This document shows positions 45,292 to 54,633 of a DNA stretch of 64,000 bases, in pieces. Below the pieces are notes generated by a model that saw nothing but the letters and a program-made list of their open reading frames with translations, had not been told where the DNA came from and made no database searches. The first letter of the stretch is position 1, and the number at the start of each line of letters is the position of its first letter. The stretch lies in assembly GCA_017857255.1 (NCBI GenBank), contig JAFMDL010000002.1, positions 1 to 64,000 of the forward strand, written 5' to 3'. Made by a program: the position numbers and the translations under genes. This DNA comes from Puniceicoccaceae bacterium. GTDB taxonomy: Bacteria; Verrucomicrobiota; Verrucomicrobiia; Opitutales; Coraliomargaritaceae.

Positions 45292-45990
45292 ATGAAAAAA
45301 ATCATTCTCAGCCTCGGCATCGCCATACTCCTTCTCGCCATTAGTTTACGCGCTTATTTTGCGCTGGTGCCTCCCCCACAGGCCACACTACATGAGGCAC
45401 TGGCAGACATCATCCCGAGTAAACTATCGGGTTGGAAGATTAAAGATATGGACATGGCGGAGTCCCCAGAATCAAGCGCACGCATTTCAAATTTCCTCAA
45501 TTTCGACGACGCAATTTTCCGTGTGTTTGAAAAGGGTGACACGTTTGTGGGGCTCTACATCGCGTACTGGAGCCCCGGTAAAGCCTCCTACCGCTGGGCT
45601 GGAGCCCACACTCCCGACACCTGTTGGGTCCAAAATGGCTGGACTCGTATTGATCGTAAATACAGCGTTCCATTCCAGCACAAAGGTGATCAGTTTCAGC
45701 CAGCAGAATTCGGTATCTATGAGAAAAGCGGGAATGCTCAAAAAGTTTATTTTTGGCACCTTGTTGGTGGCGCAGCATTTGGCTACGAACAGCAAGGCGG
45801 CCATAACATTCTAGGGGCTCTACTCGATATCAAGCACCATGGCTTTGATCTACGTCAGGAACAATTTTTCATCCGCCTTTCTAGCAACCAGAACATGGAT
45901 GATCTTCTACGGCTTTCTGGTTTCGATCAAATCCTCGATAGCTTATCTACAATAGGTCTTGTAGATGCCACTGAGAGCAGCGCGCGCTAA
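45292..45990 (+). CDS. EpsI-like exosortase-associated protein
   Basis: The 232-residue protein has one N-terminal helix (IILSLGIAILLLAISLRAYFAL) and a periplasmic EpsI/DUF3485 domain. The pattern ALADIIPSKLSGWKIKDMDM and WAGAHTPDTCWVQNGW matches the proteins found fused or next to exosortases. No exosortase gene and no PEP-CTERM sorting signal is seen in the window. Its role in sorting or polysaccharide export is inferred from the neighbouring polymerase. Its 3' end overlaps the convergent acyltransferase gene by 4 bases. Confidence 0.8.
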   Translation: MKKIILSLGIAILLLAISLRAYFALVPPPQATLHEALADIIPSKLSGWKIKDMDMAESPESSARISNFLNFDDAIFRVFEKGDTFVGLYIAYWSPGKASYRWAGAHTPDTCWVQNGWTRIDRKYSVPFQHKGDQFQPAEFGIYEKSGNAQKVYFWHLVGGAAFGYEQQGGHNILGALLDIKHHGFDLRQEQFFIRLSSNQNMDDLLRLSGFDQILDSLSTIGLVDATESSAR

Positions 45991-46619
45991 GCGAGCGCAC
46001 GCGCTGGGTTACCAAATACGGTCTGACCGCTTTTCACCGAGCGGATCACGACAGATCCAGCGCCCACATAGGCGAAGTCACCAACTGACTTGCCTGGCAC
46101 GATGCGCACGCCAGTCGCCAAAAATGCACCCACTCCATAGCGCGTATTTCCAGTCAGATCGCAATGCCCGCTAATTGTCGCCCACTCACCGATCACCACG
46201 TCGTGCCCTGCACTACTATGACAGTTGATGGCAACAAAATCACCTACCGTAATATCTGCAGTCAGTGTAACACGCGGACACAAAATAACTCCCTCACCAA
46301 GATCAACATTCTGCCCGAGAATGACCGACGGATGCACGAGAGAAATAAACCTGGCAGCTCGCGCTAGCAATGATTCACAGACCTGCTGCTTGATGCGCGG
46401 CTGCCCAATCGCACAGACCAACAACTCATCCTCAGCAGGCTGATAAGCTGCCACGGAGCCAATCACTCCGACCGCATAATGATACCCACTCAAGGCCGCT
46501 GGATTATCATCTAAAAAGCCTGCGATTGCCCAGATCACTCCGCAATCAGGATGATCTTGAGCCCAGGTATACAATTCACGGCCAAATCCACCAGCTCCGA
46601 CAATAATCAGTTTTTTCAT
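45987..46619 (-). CDS. NeuD/PglD-like sugar acyltransferase
   Basis: The 210-residue protein has an N-terminal nucleotide-sugar binding domain (KKLIIVGAGGFGRELY) and a left-handed beta-helix of hexapeptide repeats from ~95 (VILGQNVDLGEGVILCPRVT). His in NCHSSAGHDVVIGEW is the probable catalytic base. Members add acetyl or other acyl groups to amino sugars such as sialic acid or bacillosamine. It closes the seven-gene acyl operon, so its acyl donor could be the product of that set and not acetyl-CoA; this is inference. Confidence 0.85.
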   Translation of the reverse strand: MKKLIIVGAGGFGRELYTWAQDHPDCGVIWAIAGFLDDNPAALSGYHYAVGVIGSVAAYQPAEDELLVCAIGQPRIKQQVCESLLARAARFISLVHPSVILGQNVDLGEGVILCPRVTLTADITVGDFVAINCHSSAGHDVVIGEWATISGHCDLTGNTRYGVGAFLATGVRIVPGKSVGDFAYVGAGSVVIRSVKSGQTVFGNPARALA

Positions 46620-46644
46620 ATAAAAATCTAGGCTATTTAGTCGT

Positions 46645-47382
46645 CTATTGTATCGAGAAACCTCCGTCCACTGGCAAGGTCGTTCCCGTTACCCAACGTG
46701 CTGCTTCTGATAGTAAAAAAGCTGTCGCTGCTGCGACATCTTCAGGGCGACCCACCCCAAGCGGATAATCTTTCAAATGCGCAGCAAGTGCCTCTGTCGA
46801 CATACGCGCTGCAGCGGCATTCGCCATGCTTGTCTCAATCATTCCGGGCGCTAAGCAGTTCACGCGCATCGCTTTTGTTGCCAACTCCAAGGCCAAGCAG
46901 CGCGCTGCCGCCTCAAGCGCTGCTTTGCTTGCCGAATATGCCGCATACCCTGCCGTGCCTCTGCTAGATGCCACCGAGGAGAGCCAAACAATTGACGCGC
47001 CTGCATTCAGTTTTTTCTGTTTCAATAAATCACGAACCAACAACAACGGCACCGTTGTATTCAAATCCAAGCAAGTGGTGATATCGGTATCTTTCAAATA
47101 CCTGACTGGAGCGACTGGTGAAACTCCAGCCGCATAAACAACTCCATCCAAAGCTCCCACAGTCGCCACTAGTGATACACGCTCTGAAGCATTATTTAAG
47201 TTCAATGCCAAGCTGTCGGCACCTAGGTCTTGAGCGATAACACTCAGCGCCTCTTCATTGCGACCTGACAAAAACAAAGCCGCGCCCTTGGCAGATAAAA
47301 AACGAGCGATCGCACTACCTAATCCGCCAGTTGCACCGACCACTAGTATCTTCTTATTTTTCAATGTATCGAAACCACTCAT
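46645..47382 (-). CDS. SDR-family oxidoreductase (first)
   Basis: This 245-residue FabG-like reductase has the NAD(P)-binding GATGGLGSA and the active-site WLSSVASS with YAAYSASK (Tyr and Lys of YxxxK). It probably reduces a 3-oxoacyl-ACP made by the neighbouring KASIII-like enzyme. It lies between an ACP gene (12 bases apart) and the acyltransferase gene (25 bases). The substrate is inferred only from context. Confidence 0.9.
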   Translation of the reverse strand: MSGFDTLKNKKILVVGATGGLGSAIARFLSAKGAALFLSGRNEEALSVIAQDLGADSLALNLNNASERVSLVATVGALDGVVYAAGVSPVAPVRYLKDTDITTCLDLNTTVPLLLVRDLLKQKKLNAGASIVWLSSVASSRGTAGYAAYSASKAALEAAARCLALELATKAMRVNCLAPGMIETSMANAAAARMSTEALAAHLKDYPLGVGRPEDVAAATAFLLSEAARWVTGTTLPVDGGFSIQ

Positions 47383-47394
47383 ACCAAATTCGCC

Positions 47395-47619
47395 TTAACC
47401 TGTGACCCTTGCATACAGTGCTTCCAATGTATCACAGTCCTTTAAAATGTCTGCCTTTAGGCGCAGGTCATACTCCGCATCGACCATCGCGATCACAGTT
47501 AAGACTGCCAATGAATCCCACGCTTCCAGCCCTTTGAAATTAGTCGCTGCAGTTAATGAATTCGGCTCAATGTCTTCAACCGCTTCCTCAAAATCTTCAA
47601 TAAATTTTTGTAAACTCAT
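47395..47619 (-). CDS. Acyl carrier protein (second of the cluster)
   Basis: This 74-residue ACP has its phosphopantetheine serine in WDSLAVLTVIAMV. It is divergent from the ACP at 50850-51149 in sequence, so the operon has two carriers that may serve different steps. It sits between the KASIII-like and first SDR genes. Confidence 0.88.
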   Translation of the reverse strand: MSLQKFIEDFEEAVEDIEPNSLTAATNFKGLEAWDSLAVLTVIAMVDAEYDLRLKADILKDCDTLEALYARVTG

Positions 47620-47669
47620 AAGGTATCTTTAACTGATGAATACTCAATCAATGTGTCACAAACAAGGCT

Positions 47670-48752
47670 CTAATCACTCGTAGCAAAGTCAACTAATTCA
47701 CATACGGATAACTGCGAAAGGTCGAGAAGAACGCTCGCCCACGACAACCCTACGCCAAAGCCAGATAGCAATACACGCCGTGTTCCTGGACTGCACAGCT
47801 CTTCACCGAGTTCACCACACAAGGCTGACGGAATGGATGCCGAACTTTGATTGCCATAGCGCTCGACCGTCTGCATCGGCACCTTGGACGGATCAATTTT
47901 TAAACGCTTCGCAATATTACTAAGAATGTAGCGATTCGCCTGATGAAAGACGAAATAATCAACCGCATCCAATTCCACTTCCGCATAGTCAACAAGATCA
48001 AGCACCGCCTTTGGCTCTTCCACTATTGAGAAATTAAAGATTTCCGCCCCATCCATGAACAAATTCTCAGCCGAACGCACATTGCCCGCATCATCAACTA
48101 CCTCGGCCTGCGTCTCTCTACTACTCGGCGCGCGCTGACCACCCGCAGGCACAATTAATCGATCAAAGCCTTTACCATCGGTCTGTAGACTAAACCAAGC
48201 CTGCGCCTCCACGTCACTGCGTTGCACCAAAGTGGCACTACCGCCATCACCAAATAGCGGTGCCAGCGCACGATCTTTTGGATTCACGATCTGACTGATG
48301 GTATCTCCTGCAAGTAGTAGCACTCGCTCACAACCGCCCGCACTCACCATCATGTGTGCCAACCACAGTCCATAGACGTAGCCCGAACAGCCTAAGTTCA
48401 CATCCAAGGCGGCGCAACTCTTAGGCAAGTCCAAGCGCCCATGCAGTACGGCTGCATTACAAGGCTGCGAGTAATCGGGCGTCTGAGTCACGCAAATCAC
48501 AGTATCAATGTGGGTTGGCAGCAAATCCATCGCCGCCATCAGTCGTCTCGCCGCAGTTTCGCACAAATCTGCCGCAGTGGTGCCTGGCTCAACTACTCGG
48601 CGCCGGTCTAATCCAATGGTTTTCTTTAAGCGAGCGATTTGCTTCTGATTACCACCAAATAAATCGACCTCATCATCGATGCATTTCTCAAGGGAAGGCA
48701 CACAAGTAACGACTCCACTAATTTTTACGTGATTGAAACTGCACTTTGCCAT
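47670..48752 (-). CDS. KASIII-like 3-oxoacyl-ACP synthase
   Basis: This 360-residue initiating condensing enzyme has a full triad: Cys122 ([10 protein letters not shown]), His270 (FHQANRYI) and Asn301 ([13 protein letters not shown]). It is longer than a housekeeping FabH, with an insert around residues 200-225. Its place among ACPs, SDRs and an acyl-activating ligase suggests it makes a short 3-oxoacyl chain for a surface-sugar substituent. Confidence 0.92.
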   Translation of the reverse strand: MAKCSFNHVKISGVVTCVPSLEKCIDDEVDLFGGNQKQIARLKKTIGLDRRRVVEPGTTAADLCETAARRLMAAMDLLPTHIDTVICVTQTPDYSQPCNAAVLHGRLDLPKSCAALDVNLGCSGYVYGLWLAHMMVSAGGCERVLLLAGDTISQIVNPKDRALAPLFGDGGSATLVQRSDVEAQAWFSLQTDGKGFDRLIVPAGGQRAPSSRETQAEVVDDAGNVRSAENLFMDGAEIFNFSIVEEPKAVLDLVDYAEVELDAVDYFVFHQANRYILSNIAKRLKIDPSKVPMQTVERYGNQSSASIPSALCGELGEELCSPGTRRVLLSGFGVGLSWASVLLDLSQLSVCELVDFATSD

Positions 48753-48822
48753 ACCCTGACAATGCGCGGTTCACGCGAAAGTGAAAGCCCATTTTCTGAG
48801 AATACTCAAGGCCTGCTGTCGC

Positions 48823-50154
48823 TCACTCGCCTCGCTTCAAACGATCTGTCATCGTAAGCTGATCGCTTAGCTCAACTGCAGCAGGAATCTTCCAATTCGC
48901 TAGCCGTCCACGACAATGGGTACGAATCAGACGTTTCCAGCCACGCACATCAAGGTCCAGCGAGCTGACTATCTGGCATGCCACCATACTCCCCGTAACC
49001 GGCGCCGGACTCGCAAAAACCGTACAAGCCTCTACCCCTTCGAGCTCTTCAAGCACCTGCTCTACTTCTGCAGGATGCACTTTTTGTCCTCCCACATTGA
49101 TCAGTTGAGACTGACGCCCAATGATGCGCAGGTAAGCGCCCTCGCCCTCTTCCACCAAATCGCCAGTGCGATACCAACCATCTGCCTCCAAGGACGATTC
49201 ATCTGCATTTAAATAACCCAAAATACGCGAACTAGTCTTCAGCCACAACTCGCCCTGCTCGACTCGCCACTCCACACCAGTATCAGCAATCTGGAAAAAT
49301 AAGCTATCCTCACGCTGACTCTTAATCCGTACTGCTCCCGTCTCACTGGTCCCAAATTTCTGCTGCAATGAGGCGCGGGGAAAGGCTTTGACCAAGCGTC
49401 CCAACAAAATGGCAGGCATCGGCTCGGCACCATACGCAATCACTTCTAAGCTCGAGCAGTCAAACCTCTCAGGGATCTGCGCCAGCAACATCAAATTTAA
49501 AAAAGTCGGCGAAGCCGGTAGAATATTTACAGTATATTGCTCAACCGCCTTAGCGACAGACTCAGCAGAACGGGCTGCTGGCACCACCAGGGTCGAACCT
49601 GCAAATAATGTGCGGAACGCTGAGTCCAGTCCTCCGATATGATCTGCCAAGAGCAATTGAATGGTGCGATCCGCTCTCGGCCGCACCTCGCGATAACGCG
49701 CCAACAACGCATCTAAATCATGCAGCATCCCCTTCGGCTCACCAGTGGTGCCACTGCTAAATAAAATCAACCCCGCGTGCCCGCGCGCTATCAATTGATC
49801 CATTAACTTCGAAGTAGGCACAGCCCCCTTCAGTTCACTGAGCGCATGGGTGCTCAAGGCAAATGAGGCACCCGCTATACGCAGTAGCTTGGCTTGTTCC
49901 GCCACTGGCATCTCTGGTGAAAGTGGCAGGGCAATCTGCTTGCACCTAGCAATCGCAAACATCGCAGCCAAGGCCTCAAAGGTACTTTTCATTTGAACCG
50001 CAATCACTGCGGGCGGCCCACTCAATAAGGGCTCAATCAATCCCTCCAAACGATCCACCTCGGCAACAAAATCAAAATAACTCAACGCTCGTTCATTTTC
50101 ATGACATGCCAACTGGGCTCCAAACGCGGCAAACTGGCGATCGATCCAGCTCAC
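48823..50154 (-). CDS. AMP-dependent acyl-activating ligase
   Basis: This 443-residue ANL-superfamily enzyme is shorter than most acyl-CoA synthetases. It has the P-loop LILFSSGTTGEPKG, the Asp of YRTGDLVEEGEG, IIGRQSQLINVGGQKVHPAEVE, and the C-terminal LTMTDRLKRGE, which supplies the catalytic lysine. It probably loads a starter acid on an ACP or CoA for the KASIII-like enzyme. The stop is 3 bases after the second SDR gene, so translation is probably coupled. Confidence 0.9.
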   Translation of the reverse strand: MSWIDRQFAAFGAQLACHENERALSYFDFVAEVDRLEGLIEPLLSGPPAVIAVQMKSTFEALAAMFAIARCKQIALPLSPEMPVAEQAKLLRIAGASFALSTHALSELKGAVPTSKLMDQLIARGHAGLILFSSGTTGEPKGMLHDLDALLARYREVRPRADRTIQLLLADHIGGLDSAFRTLFAGSTLVVPAARSAESVAKAVEQYTVNILPASPTFLNLMLLAQIPERFDCSSLEVIAYGAEPMPAILLGRLVKAFPRASLQQKFGTSETGAVRIKSQREDSLFFQIADTGVEWRVEQGELWLKTSSRILGYLNADESSLEADGWYRTGDLVEEGEGAYLRIIGRQSQLINVGGQKVHPAEVEQVLEELEGVEACTVFASPAPVTGSMVACQIVSSLDLDVRGWKRLIRTHCRGRLANWKIPAAVELSDQLTMTDRLKRGE

Positions 50155-50157
50155 AAC

Positions 50158-50853
50158 TTAAGTGACCCCACCTAAATAAAGCACCTGCCCAGTAATAAAG
50201 TCACTACTGGGGCGCAGAAAGAAATCCACGGCATTGATCACATCTTCGACTTTACCATAACGTGGGATCGCTTGACGCGCGATTAACGCATCCATTTTTT
50301 CTGCTGGCACGCCCTTGACCAAATCGGTCTGCACTGGCGTCGGACCGACGGCATTCACAGTAATTCGCAACTCAGCCAACTCCCTTGCCATGATGCGCGT
50401 CAGACTCTCAACCGCTGCCTTACTCGCAGCATAGATCGCTTCGCCTTCCAAATTCAGCGGATGCGCGACCGTGGTGAAATTCACAATGCGAGGCTGTTCG
50501 CTTGTGCGCATTAATTTCGCGAACTCTCGACAAAATAAAAACGTGCCGACCACATTGGTTTGCATCACTTGATTGACCGTCGATGCTGGTGTTAATAAAC
50601 AGTGGTTCATCGATGCAATCCCAGCATTATTTAACAGCGCATCTACACTGCCATGGGCTCGCTTTACAGCACGCGCCATATTAATCACCGCCGACTCATC
50701 GCTGACGTCTAACGAGTAGTGCTTATAATTAGGATGCTGGATCGATGCGCCACCACGGCTACAACCAATCACCCCCCAGCCTTGTGCTAAATAATGCTCC
50801 GCCAACGAGTACCCGATGCCCTTGCGTGCGCCTGTGATCACTACTTGTTTCAT
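50158..50853 (-). CDS. SDR-family oxidoreductase (second)
   Basis: This reductase has 231 residues from the start at 50853. It has the nucleotide-binding TGARKGIGYS, NNAGIASMNH and the active-site YAASK. The start was chosen because ATG at 50853 forms an ATGA overlap with the stop of the upstream ACP gene; the longer frame from 50883 has no support. It resembles FabG but differs from the SDR at 46645, so the operon may carry out two reductions. Confidence 0.9.
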   Translation of the reverse strand: MKQVVITGARKGIGYSLAEHYLAQGWGVIGCSRGGASIQHPNYKHYSLDVSDESAVINMARAVKRAHGSVDALLNNAGIASMNHCLLTPASTVNQVMQTNVVGTFLFCREFAKLMRTSEQPRIVNFTTVAHPLNLEGEAIYAASKAAVESLTRIMARELAELRITVNAVGPTPVQTDLVKGVPAEKMDALIARQAIPRYGKVEDVINAVDFFLRPSSDFITGQVLYLGGVT

Positions 50854-51149
50854 CTCGCACTCATCCTTTCTAAAACTGCACAAGATAGTGTCTTTACCGT
50901 CAGAAAAGGGGAATTGCGCGCACTCATCGCCTTCTCGTCGGCTAGGGTAATAGCCGCTCCAAACTGCTCAGAGACCGCGTCCTCAAGATCTGCAAGCAGA
51001 TTCACGAGCGCCATACTATCCAGCTCTCCTTGATTCCCATAGAGAGGGGACTCAGCGCTCGGCCGCTTCAACGCAGTGATATCAAAATCTTCGGCCAACA
51101 ATCGTACCGATTCAATTACGAGAACTTCAATGTCTTCAGAGGTAGGCAT
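50850..51149 (-). CDS. Acyl carrier protein (first of the cluster)
   Basis: This 99-residue ACP is longer than typical (about 78). Its modified serine is in GELDSMALVNLL. It opens the acyl operon and overlaps the SDR gene by the ATGA pattern. The 289 bases upstream to accB hold no other gene and probably the operon promoter, though no clear -10 was found. Confidence 0.85.
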   Translation of the reverse strand: MPTSEDIEVLVIESVRLLAEDFDITALKRPSAESPLYGNQGELDSMALVNLLADLEDAVSEQFGAAITLADEKAMSARNSPFLTVKTLSCAVLERMSAR

Positions 51150-51425
51150 GATAACTAAATAGATCTAGGGCTCCTTAAAGAAAAGGAATCGCAGAAAAAA
51201 GAGGCATTTCCGCTTGGTGTAGATCGATAATTAGATTGAGTCGCGCATCGGCAGTGCGTTCAAGAAAGAAAAGACCCCGTTAAAACAGATAATACCTCCT
51301 GCGCAAATACGTAACAAAGTCATTGCACCCAAGCCAAAGCTCCACTTAATGTGTCGCAGATTGGCTATGAAAGTTCACTCTGAGCTCCCGTAACCAATAC
51401 TTACTCTTAATTAACTAAAGCCCGA

Positions 51426-51441
51426 AGAAAGGAATACCTTG
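51426..51441 (+). promoter_or_regulatory. Ribosome-binding site and TTG start of accB
   Basis: AAAGGA lies 5 bases ahead of TTG at 51439-51441. It fixes the unusual TTG start, because the next in-frame ATG (residue 12) would cut off the conserved [13 protein letters not shown] opening. Confidence 0.6.
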
Positions 51442-51894
51442 GACTTAAAAGCTATCAAACAGGTCGTTGAAATGATGAAACGTTCGGAAATCTCCGAATT
51501 CGAAATCGAGGAAAAAGATTTCAAATTACGCCTTAGTCGTAAAAACGGTGACACACAAATCATTCAAGCCGCCGCACCAGTCGCTGCAGCGCCGATTGCT
51601 CCAGCAGCTCCAGCAGCACCTGCCACAGCGGCCGCTCCTGCCGAAGAGCAAGGCGTTTCAGTCGTCAAATCTCCAATGGTTGGCACTTTCTACACTGCAG
51701 CATCTCCTGATAGTCCTGTATTTGCTAAAGTGGGCGGTAAAGTCGGCGCTGACAGCATCGTTTGCATCATTGAAGCGATGAAGGTCATGAACGAAATTCA
51801 AGCAGAGCTCAGTGGTACTATCACCGAGGTGCTCGTCGAAAACGGCGAAGCCGTCGAATACGGCCAGCCGCTCTTCAAAGTTAAAACGGCTTAA
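51439..51894 (+). CDS. accB: Biotin carboxyl carrier protein of acetyl-CoA carboxylase
   Basis: The 151-residue carrier holds biotin on Lys115 in EAMKVMNEI. It has an N-terminal helix ([20 protein letters not shown]), an Ala/Pro-rich linker and a C-terminal biotinyl domain with SPMVGTFY. It begins with TTG. It is the first gene of an accB-accC pair with a 5-base gap, followed by an Asp23-type gene. It supplies malonyl-CoA for fatty-acid synthesis with AccC and the transferase subunits elsewhere. Confidence 0.97.
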   Translation: MDLKAIKQVVEMMKRSEISEFEIEEKDFKLRLSRKNGDTQIIQAAAPVAAAPIAPAAPAAPATAAAPAEEQGVSVVKSPMVGTFYTAASPDSPVFAKVGGKVGADSIVCIIEAMKVMNEIQAELSGTITEVLVENGEAVEYGQPLFKVKTA

Positions 51895-51899
51895 TCCGT

Positions 51900-53264
51900 A
51901 TGCTGAAAAAAGTCCTCATTGCTAATCGAGGCGAAATCGCACTTCGCATCGTTCGCGCTTGTAACGAACTCGGAATTAAGACGCTCGCCGTCTATTCCGA
52001 GGCAGACGAGCAATCTCTCCATGTGCAACTTGCCGACGAAGCAATCTGCATCGGTCCTGCTGCTGGTAACCTGAGCTATCTAAAAGCTGACCGCATTATT
52101 GCCGCCGCTGAAATCGCGGATGCAGATGGCATTCATCCCGGCTATGGTTTCCTCGCCGAAAATGCTGACTTCGCCGAACAATGTGGCGAATGCGGGATCA
52201 AGTTTATTGGCCCAGGCGCTGAAGCGATCATCAATTTCGGTGACAAAGCGAAAGCTCGCGATATGGCAGTTAAGGCCAATGTGCCCGTCATCCCCGGCAG
52301 TGACGGTACAGTCGACAACGAAGAAGATGCGATCGCTACTGCCAAAAAAATCGGCTTTCCAGTCATCATCAAGGCCGTCGCTGGTGGTGGTGGCAAGGGG
52401 ATGCGTACCGCACACAACGCAGTCGCATTTGTAAAAGAGTACAACAACGCTCGGAACGAAGCCGAAAAAGCCTTCGGCAACGGCGCTGTGTATTTAGAAC
52501 GCTTTCTTGACGCACCGCGACACATCGAAATTCAACTCCTAGGCGATCAACACGGCAACGTGATCCACCTCGGTGAGCGTGATTGCTCGATTCAACGTCG
52601 CCACCAGAAGGTCATCGAAGAAGCTCCGTCTCCGTTTATCTCTGATAAAATTCGCAAGAAAATGGGTGAAGATGCGGTCAAACTGGCCAAATCAGTCAAC
52701 TATGAAGGCGCCGGCACCGTCGAATTCCTAGTCGATGAAAATGGCGAGTATTTCTTCATCGAGATGAATACACGCATCCAAGTGGAGCACGGCGTGACCG
52801 AAGAAGTCACAGGGGTCGACTTAGTCAAAGAGCAGCTCCTCATCGCTGCTGGACAAAAGCTCAGCTACAAGCAAGAAGATATCAAAATCACCAAGCACTG
52901 CATCGAGTGCCGCGTCTGCGCGGAAGATCCGGGCCGAAACTTTGCTCCGTGCCCGGGCGAGATCACCCTGTATTACTCCCCTGGAGGCCACGGCGTGCGG
53001 ATCGACTCGCATTGCTACAGTGGTTACACCATTCCTCCGTATTACGACAGCATGATTGCAAAAGTAATGACTTTCGGCCGTACCCGCGAACTTGCGCTCG
53101 ATCGCATGGACCGCGCACTCGGCGAGTATCTGATCCGCGGAATCAAGACCAACATTCCTTTTTCGCGCGCAATCATCCGCGATCCAATCTTTCGCGAAGG
53201 CAAAGCCACGACGAAATACATCGAGGAATTCATCGAGCGCGTCCCAAAGGACCTTTACACCTAA
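51900..53264 (+). CDS. accC: Biotin carboxylase subunit of acetyl-CoA carboxylase
   Basis: This 454-residue ATP-grasp enzyme carboxylates biotin. It has [14 protein letters not shown], the glycine-rich ATP loop [11 protein letters not shown], and the catalytic [16 protein letters not shown]. The length is normal (about 450). It follows accB directly. No carboxyltransferase gene is in the window. Confidence 0.98.
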   Translation: MLKKVLIANRGEIALRIVRACNELGIKTLAVYSEADEQSLHVQLADEAICIGPAAGNLSYLKADRIIAAAEIADADGIHPGYGFLAENADFAEQCGECGIKFIGPGAEAIINFGDKAKARDMAVKANVPVIPGSDGTVDNEEDAIATAKKIGFPVIIKAVAGGGGKGMRTAHNAVAFVKEYNNARNEAEKAFGNGAVYLERFLDAPRHIEIQLLGDQHGNVIHLGERDCSIQRRHQKVIEEAPSPFISDKIRKKMGEDAVKLAKSVNYEGAGTVEFLVDENGEYFFIEMNTRIQVEHGVTEEVTGVDLVKEQLLIAAGQKLSYKQEDIKITKHCIECRVCAEDPGRNFAPCPGEITLYYSPGGHGVRIDSHCYSGYTIPPYYDSMIAKVMTFGRTRELALDRMDRALGEYLIRGIKTNIPFSRAIIRDPIFREGKATTKYIEEFIERVPKDLYT

Positions 53265-53294
53265 CCTTAGTTACAACAGTATATTGTACCAATC

Positions 53295-53741
53295 ATGAGT
53301 AACGAATCTGAAAAAAACCAAGAGTCCACTATCCCAACTGTGTCCGAAGGCTCGAACACGCTCGGTGATATCCGCATTAACCACAGCGTGGTCGCGAACA
53401 TCGTTCGCTTGGCTGCGCTGGAAGTCGTAGGCGTCGCAGCCGTCGGTGGCGGTTTCGTTGACGGCATCGCTGAAATCTTTTCCAAAAAAGGCGACGAGCG
53501 CGGTGTGCGTGTCGACGCAGATGAAGTCGGCGACTACAAAATTGAAATTCGCGTAATCCTTCGTTTTGGCGTCGAACTAGCCACTGTTGGTACCGAAATA
53601 CAGCAACGCATCGCTGAACAGGTCGAAAAAATGACCAGCAAGAGTGTCGCCCGCATCAACGTCATCATTGATGGTGTCCGCACCAACGAAGAAGAAGCTG
53701 AGGCCAAAGATGAGTGGGACGGGCAAGCGCACGTTGATTAG
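53295..53741 (+). CDS. Asp23/Gls24 family protein
   Basis: This 148-residue cytoplasmic protein has the Asp23 core: [20 protein letters not shown], then [10 protein letters not shown], and later [11 protein letters not shown]. It lies 30 bases after accC. In B. subtilis an Asp23-type gene (yqhY) also follows accBC, so the placement is conserved across phyla and may link to control of acetyl-CoA carboxylase. The next gene encodes a possible membrane partner. Confidence 0.9.
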   Translation: MSNESEKNQESTIPTVSEGSNTLGDIRINHSVVANIVRLAALEVVGVAAVGGGFVDGIAEIFSKKGDERGVRVDADEVGDYKIEIRVILRFGVELATVGTEIQQRIAEQVEKMTSKSVARINVIIDGVRTNEEEAEAKDEWDGQAHVD

Positions 53742-53779
53742 GCTCTAAGGGCCGGCCTCGAATCGTACCTGTCTCAAAC

Positions 53780-53800
53780 GCAATCGCCGCAAGCGATTGC
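53780..53800. repeat. Perfect hairpin between the Asp23 and AmaP-like genes
   Basis: GCAATCGC-CGCAA-GCGATTGC is an 8-bp perfect stem. It has no T-tract after it, so it is more likely an mRNA structure or processing site than a terminator. Confidence 0.4.
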
Positions 53801-53828
53801 ACTGACTACTTCGCCAACAACGCACACT

Positions 53829-54374
53829 ATGAACTGGACTGACCTCACCGAGACATTCAACCATCTCACACAGCCTCCTTATTTATATGTTGCCTGCGGC
53901 GGATTGGCATTCGCATGCTTGTTGCTGATACTCGTACGCCGCCAACCAAAGAAAATCGTAGCCTACCAGACTGAAAATGGCCGCGTCATGGTCTCTCGTT
54001 CGGCTATTATTGACTTGATCCGCACTGCCTGCGGGCAGCTTGACGGCGTAACCAAGCCGCGCGTCAAAATTAAGGTCAAAGGCAAGAGCATTCACTTTGA
54101 TGTACAGATCCAACTGATGAGCGGTGGCCGCCTCAGAGAAATTGAAGAGACACTTCAAACACATCTTCGCCAAAACCTCTCCGAAAATCTCGGTATCGAG
54201 CACTTGGGGCGGATCAACATCGTAGCAACCGATTTCAAAAGTGGCAGCATTGAGACCTCAAAGCCCATCAACACTGCAGAGCAGGGCACTAACAATCCGG
54301 CTCAGGAACTAGATGAGCTGGAAACCAGCGCCACCGCGACACTGCAGGAAAAGCTAGAGAAAAAACAGCTGTAG
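53829..54374 (+). CDS. AmaP-like Asp23-interacting membrane protein
   Basis: The 181-residue protein has one membrane helix near the N-terminus (YLYVACGGLAFACLLLILV). A cytoplasmic domain with a DUF/AmaP-like pattern of alternating basic segments (VKIKVKGKSIHFDVQIQL) follows, and the tail is acidic. AmaP anchors Asp23 to the membrane in Staphylococcus; the same pairing is inferred here because the gene follows the Asp23 gene. Similarity is weak, so the call rests partly on context. Confidence 0.6.
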   Translation: MNWTDLTETFNHLTQPPYLYVACGGLAFACLLLILVRRQPKKIVAYQTENGRVMVSRSAIIDLIRTACGQLDGVTKPRVKIKVKGKSIHFDVQIQLMSGGRLREIEETLQTHLRQNLSENLGIEHLGRINIVATDFKSGSIETSKPINTAEQGTNNPAQELDELETSATATLQEKLEKKQL

Positions 54375-54633
54375 GCGGCTCCACCCAACAAATACCGAGT
54401 AAGGCGTACCCCTTGAGGCATCGAGTGAAGCTCCCCCGCTCTTTAACCCTGATCTGCAATCCGACTAGGCCAATTCTCCTATTTCCGTTTAGCCTTTTGT
54501 TAAAAACCAACGAGTGGATGCCATCCACGCTTACATAGCTAGTATATTAACTACCACTTGCTGCATGGACTCGATGCAGGCCTAAACTCGAGTGAACCAC
54601 TTGGCATTTTTGCTGTCTGCTTTGCATTAACCA

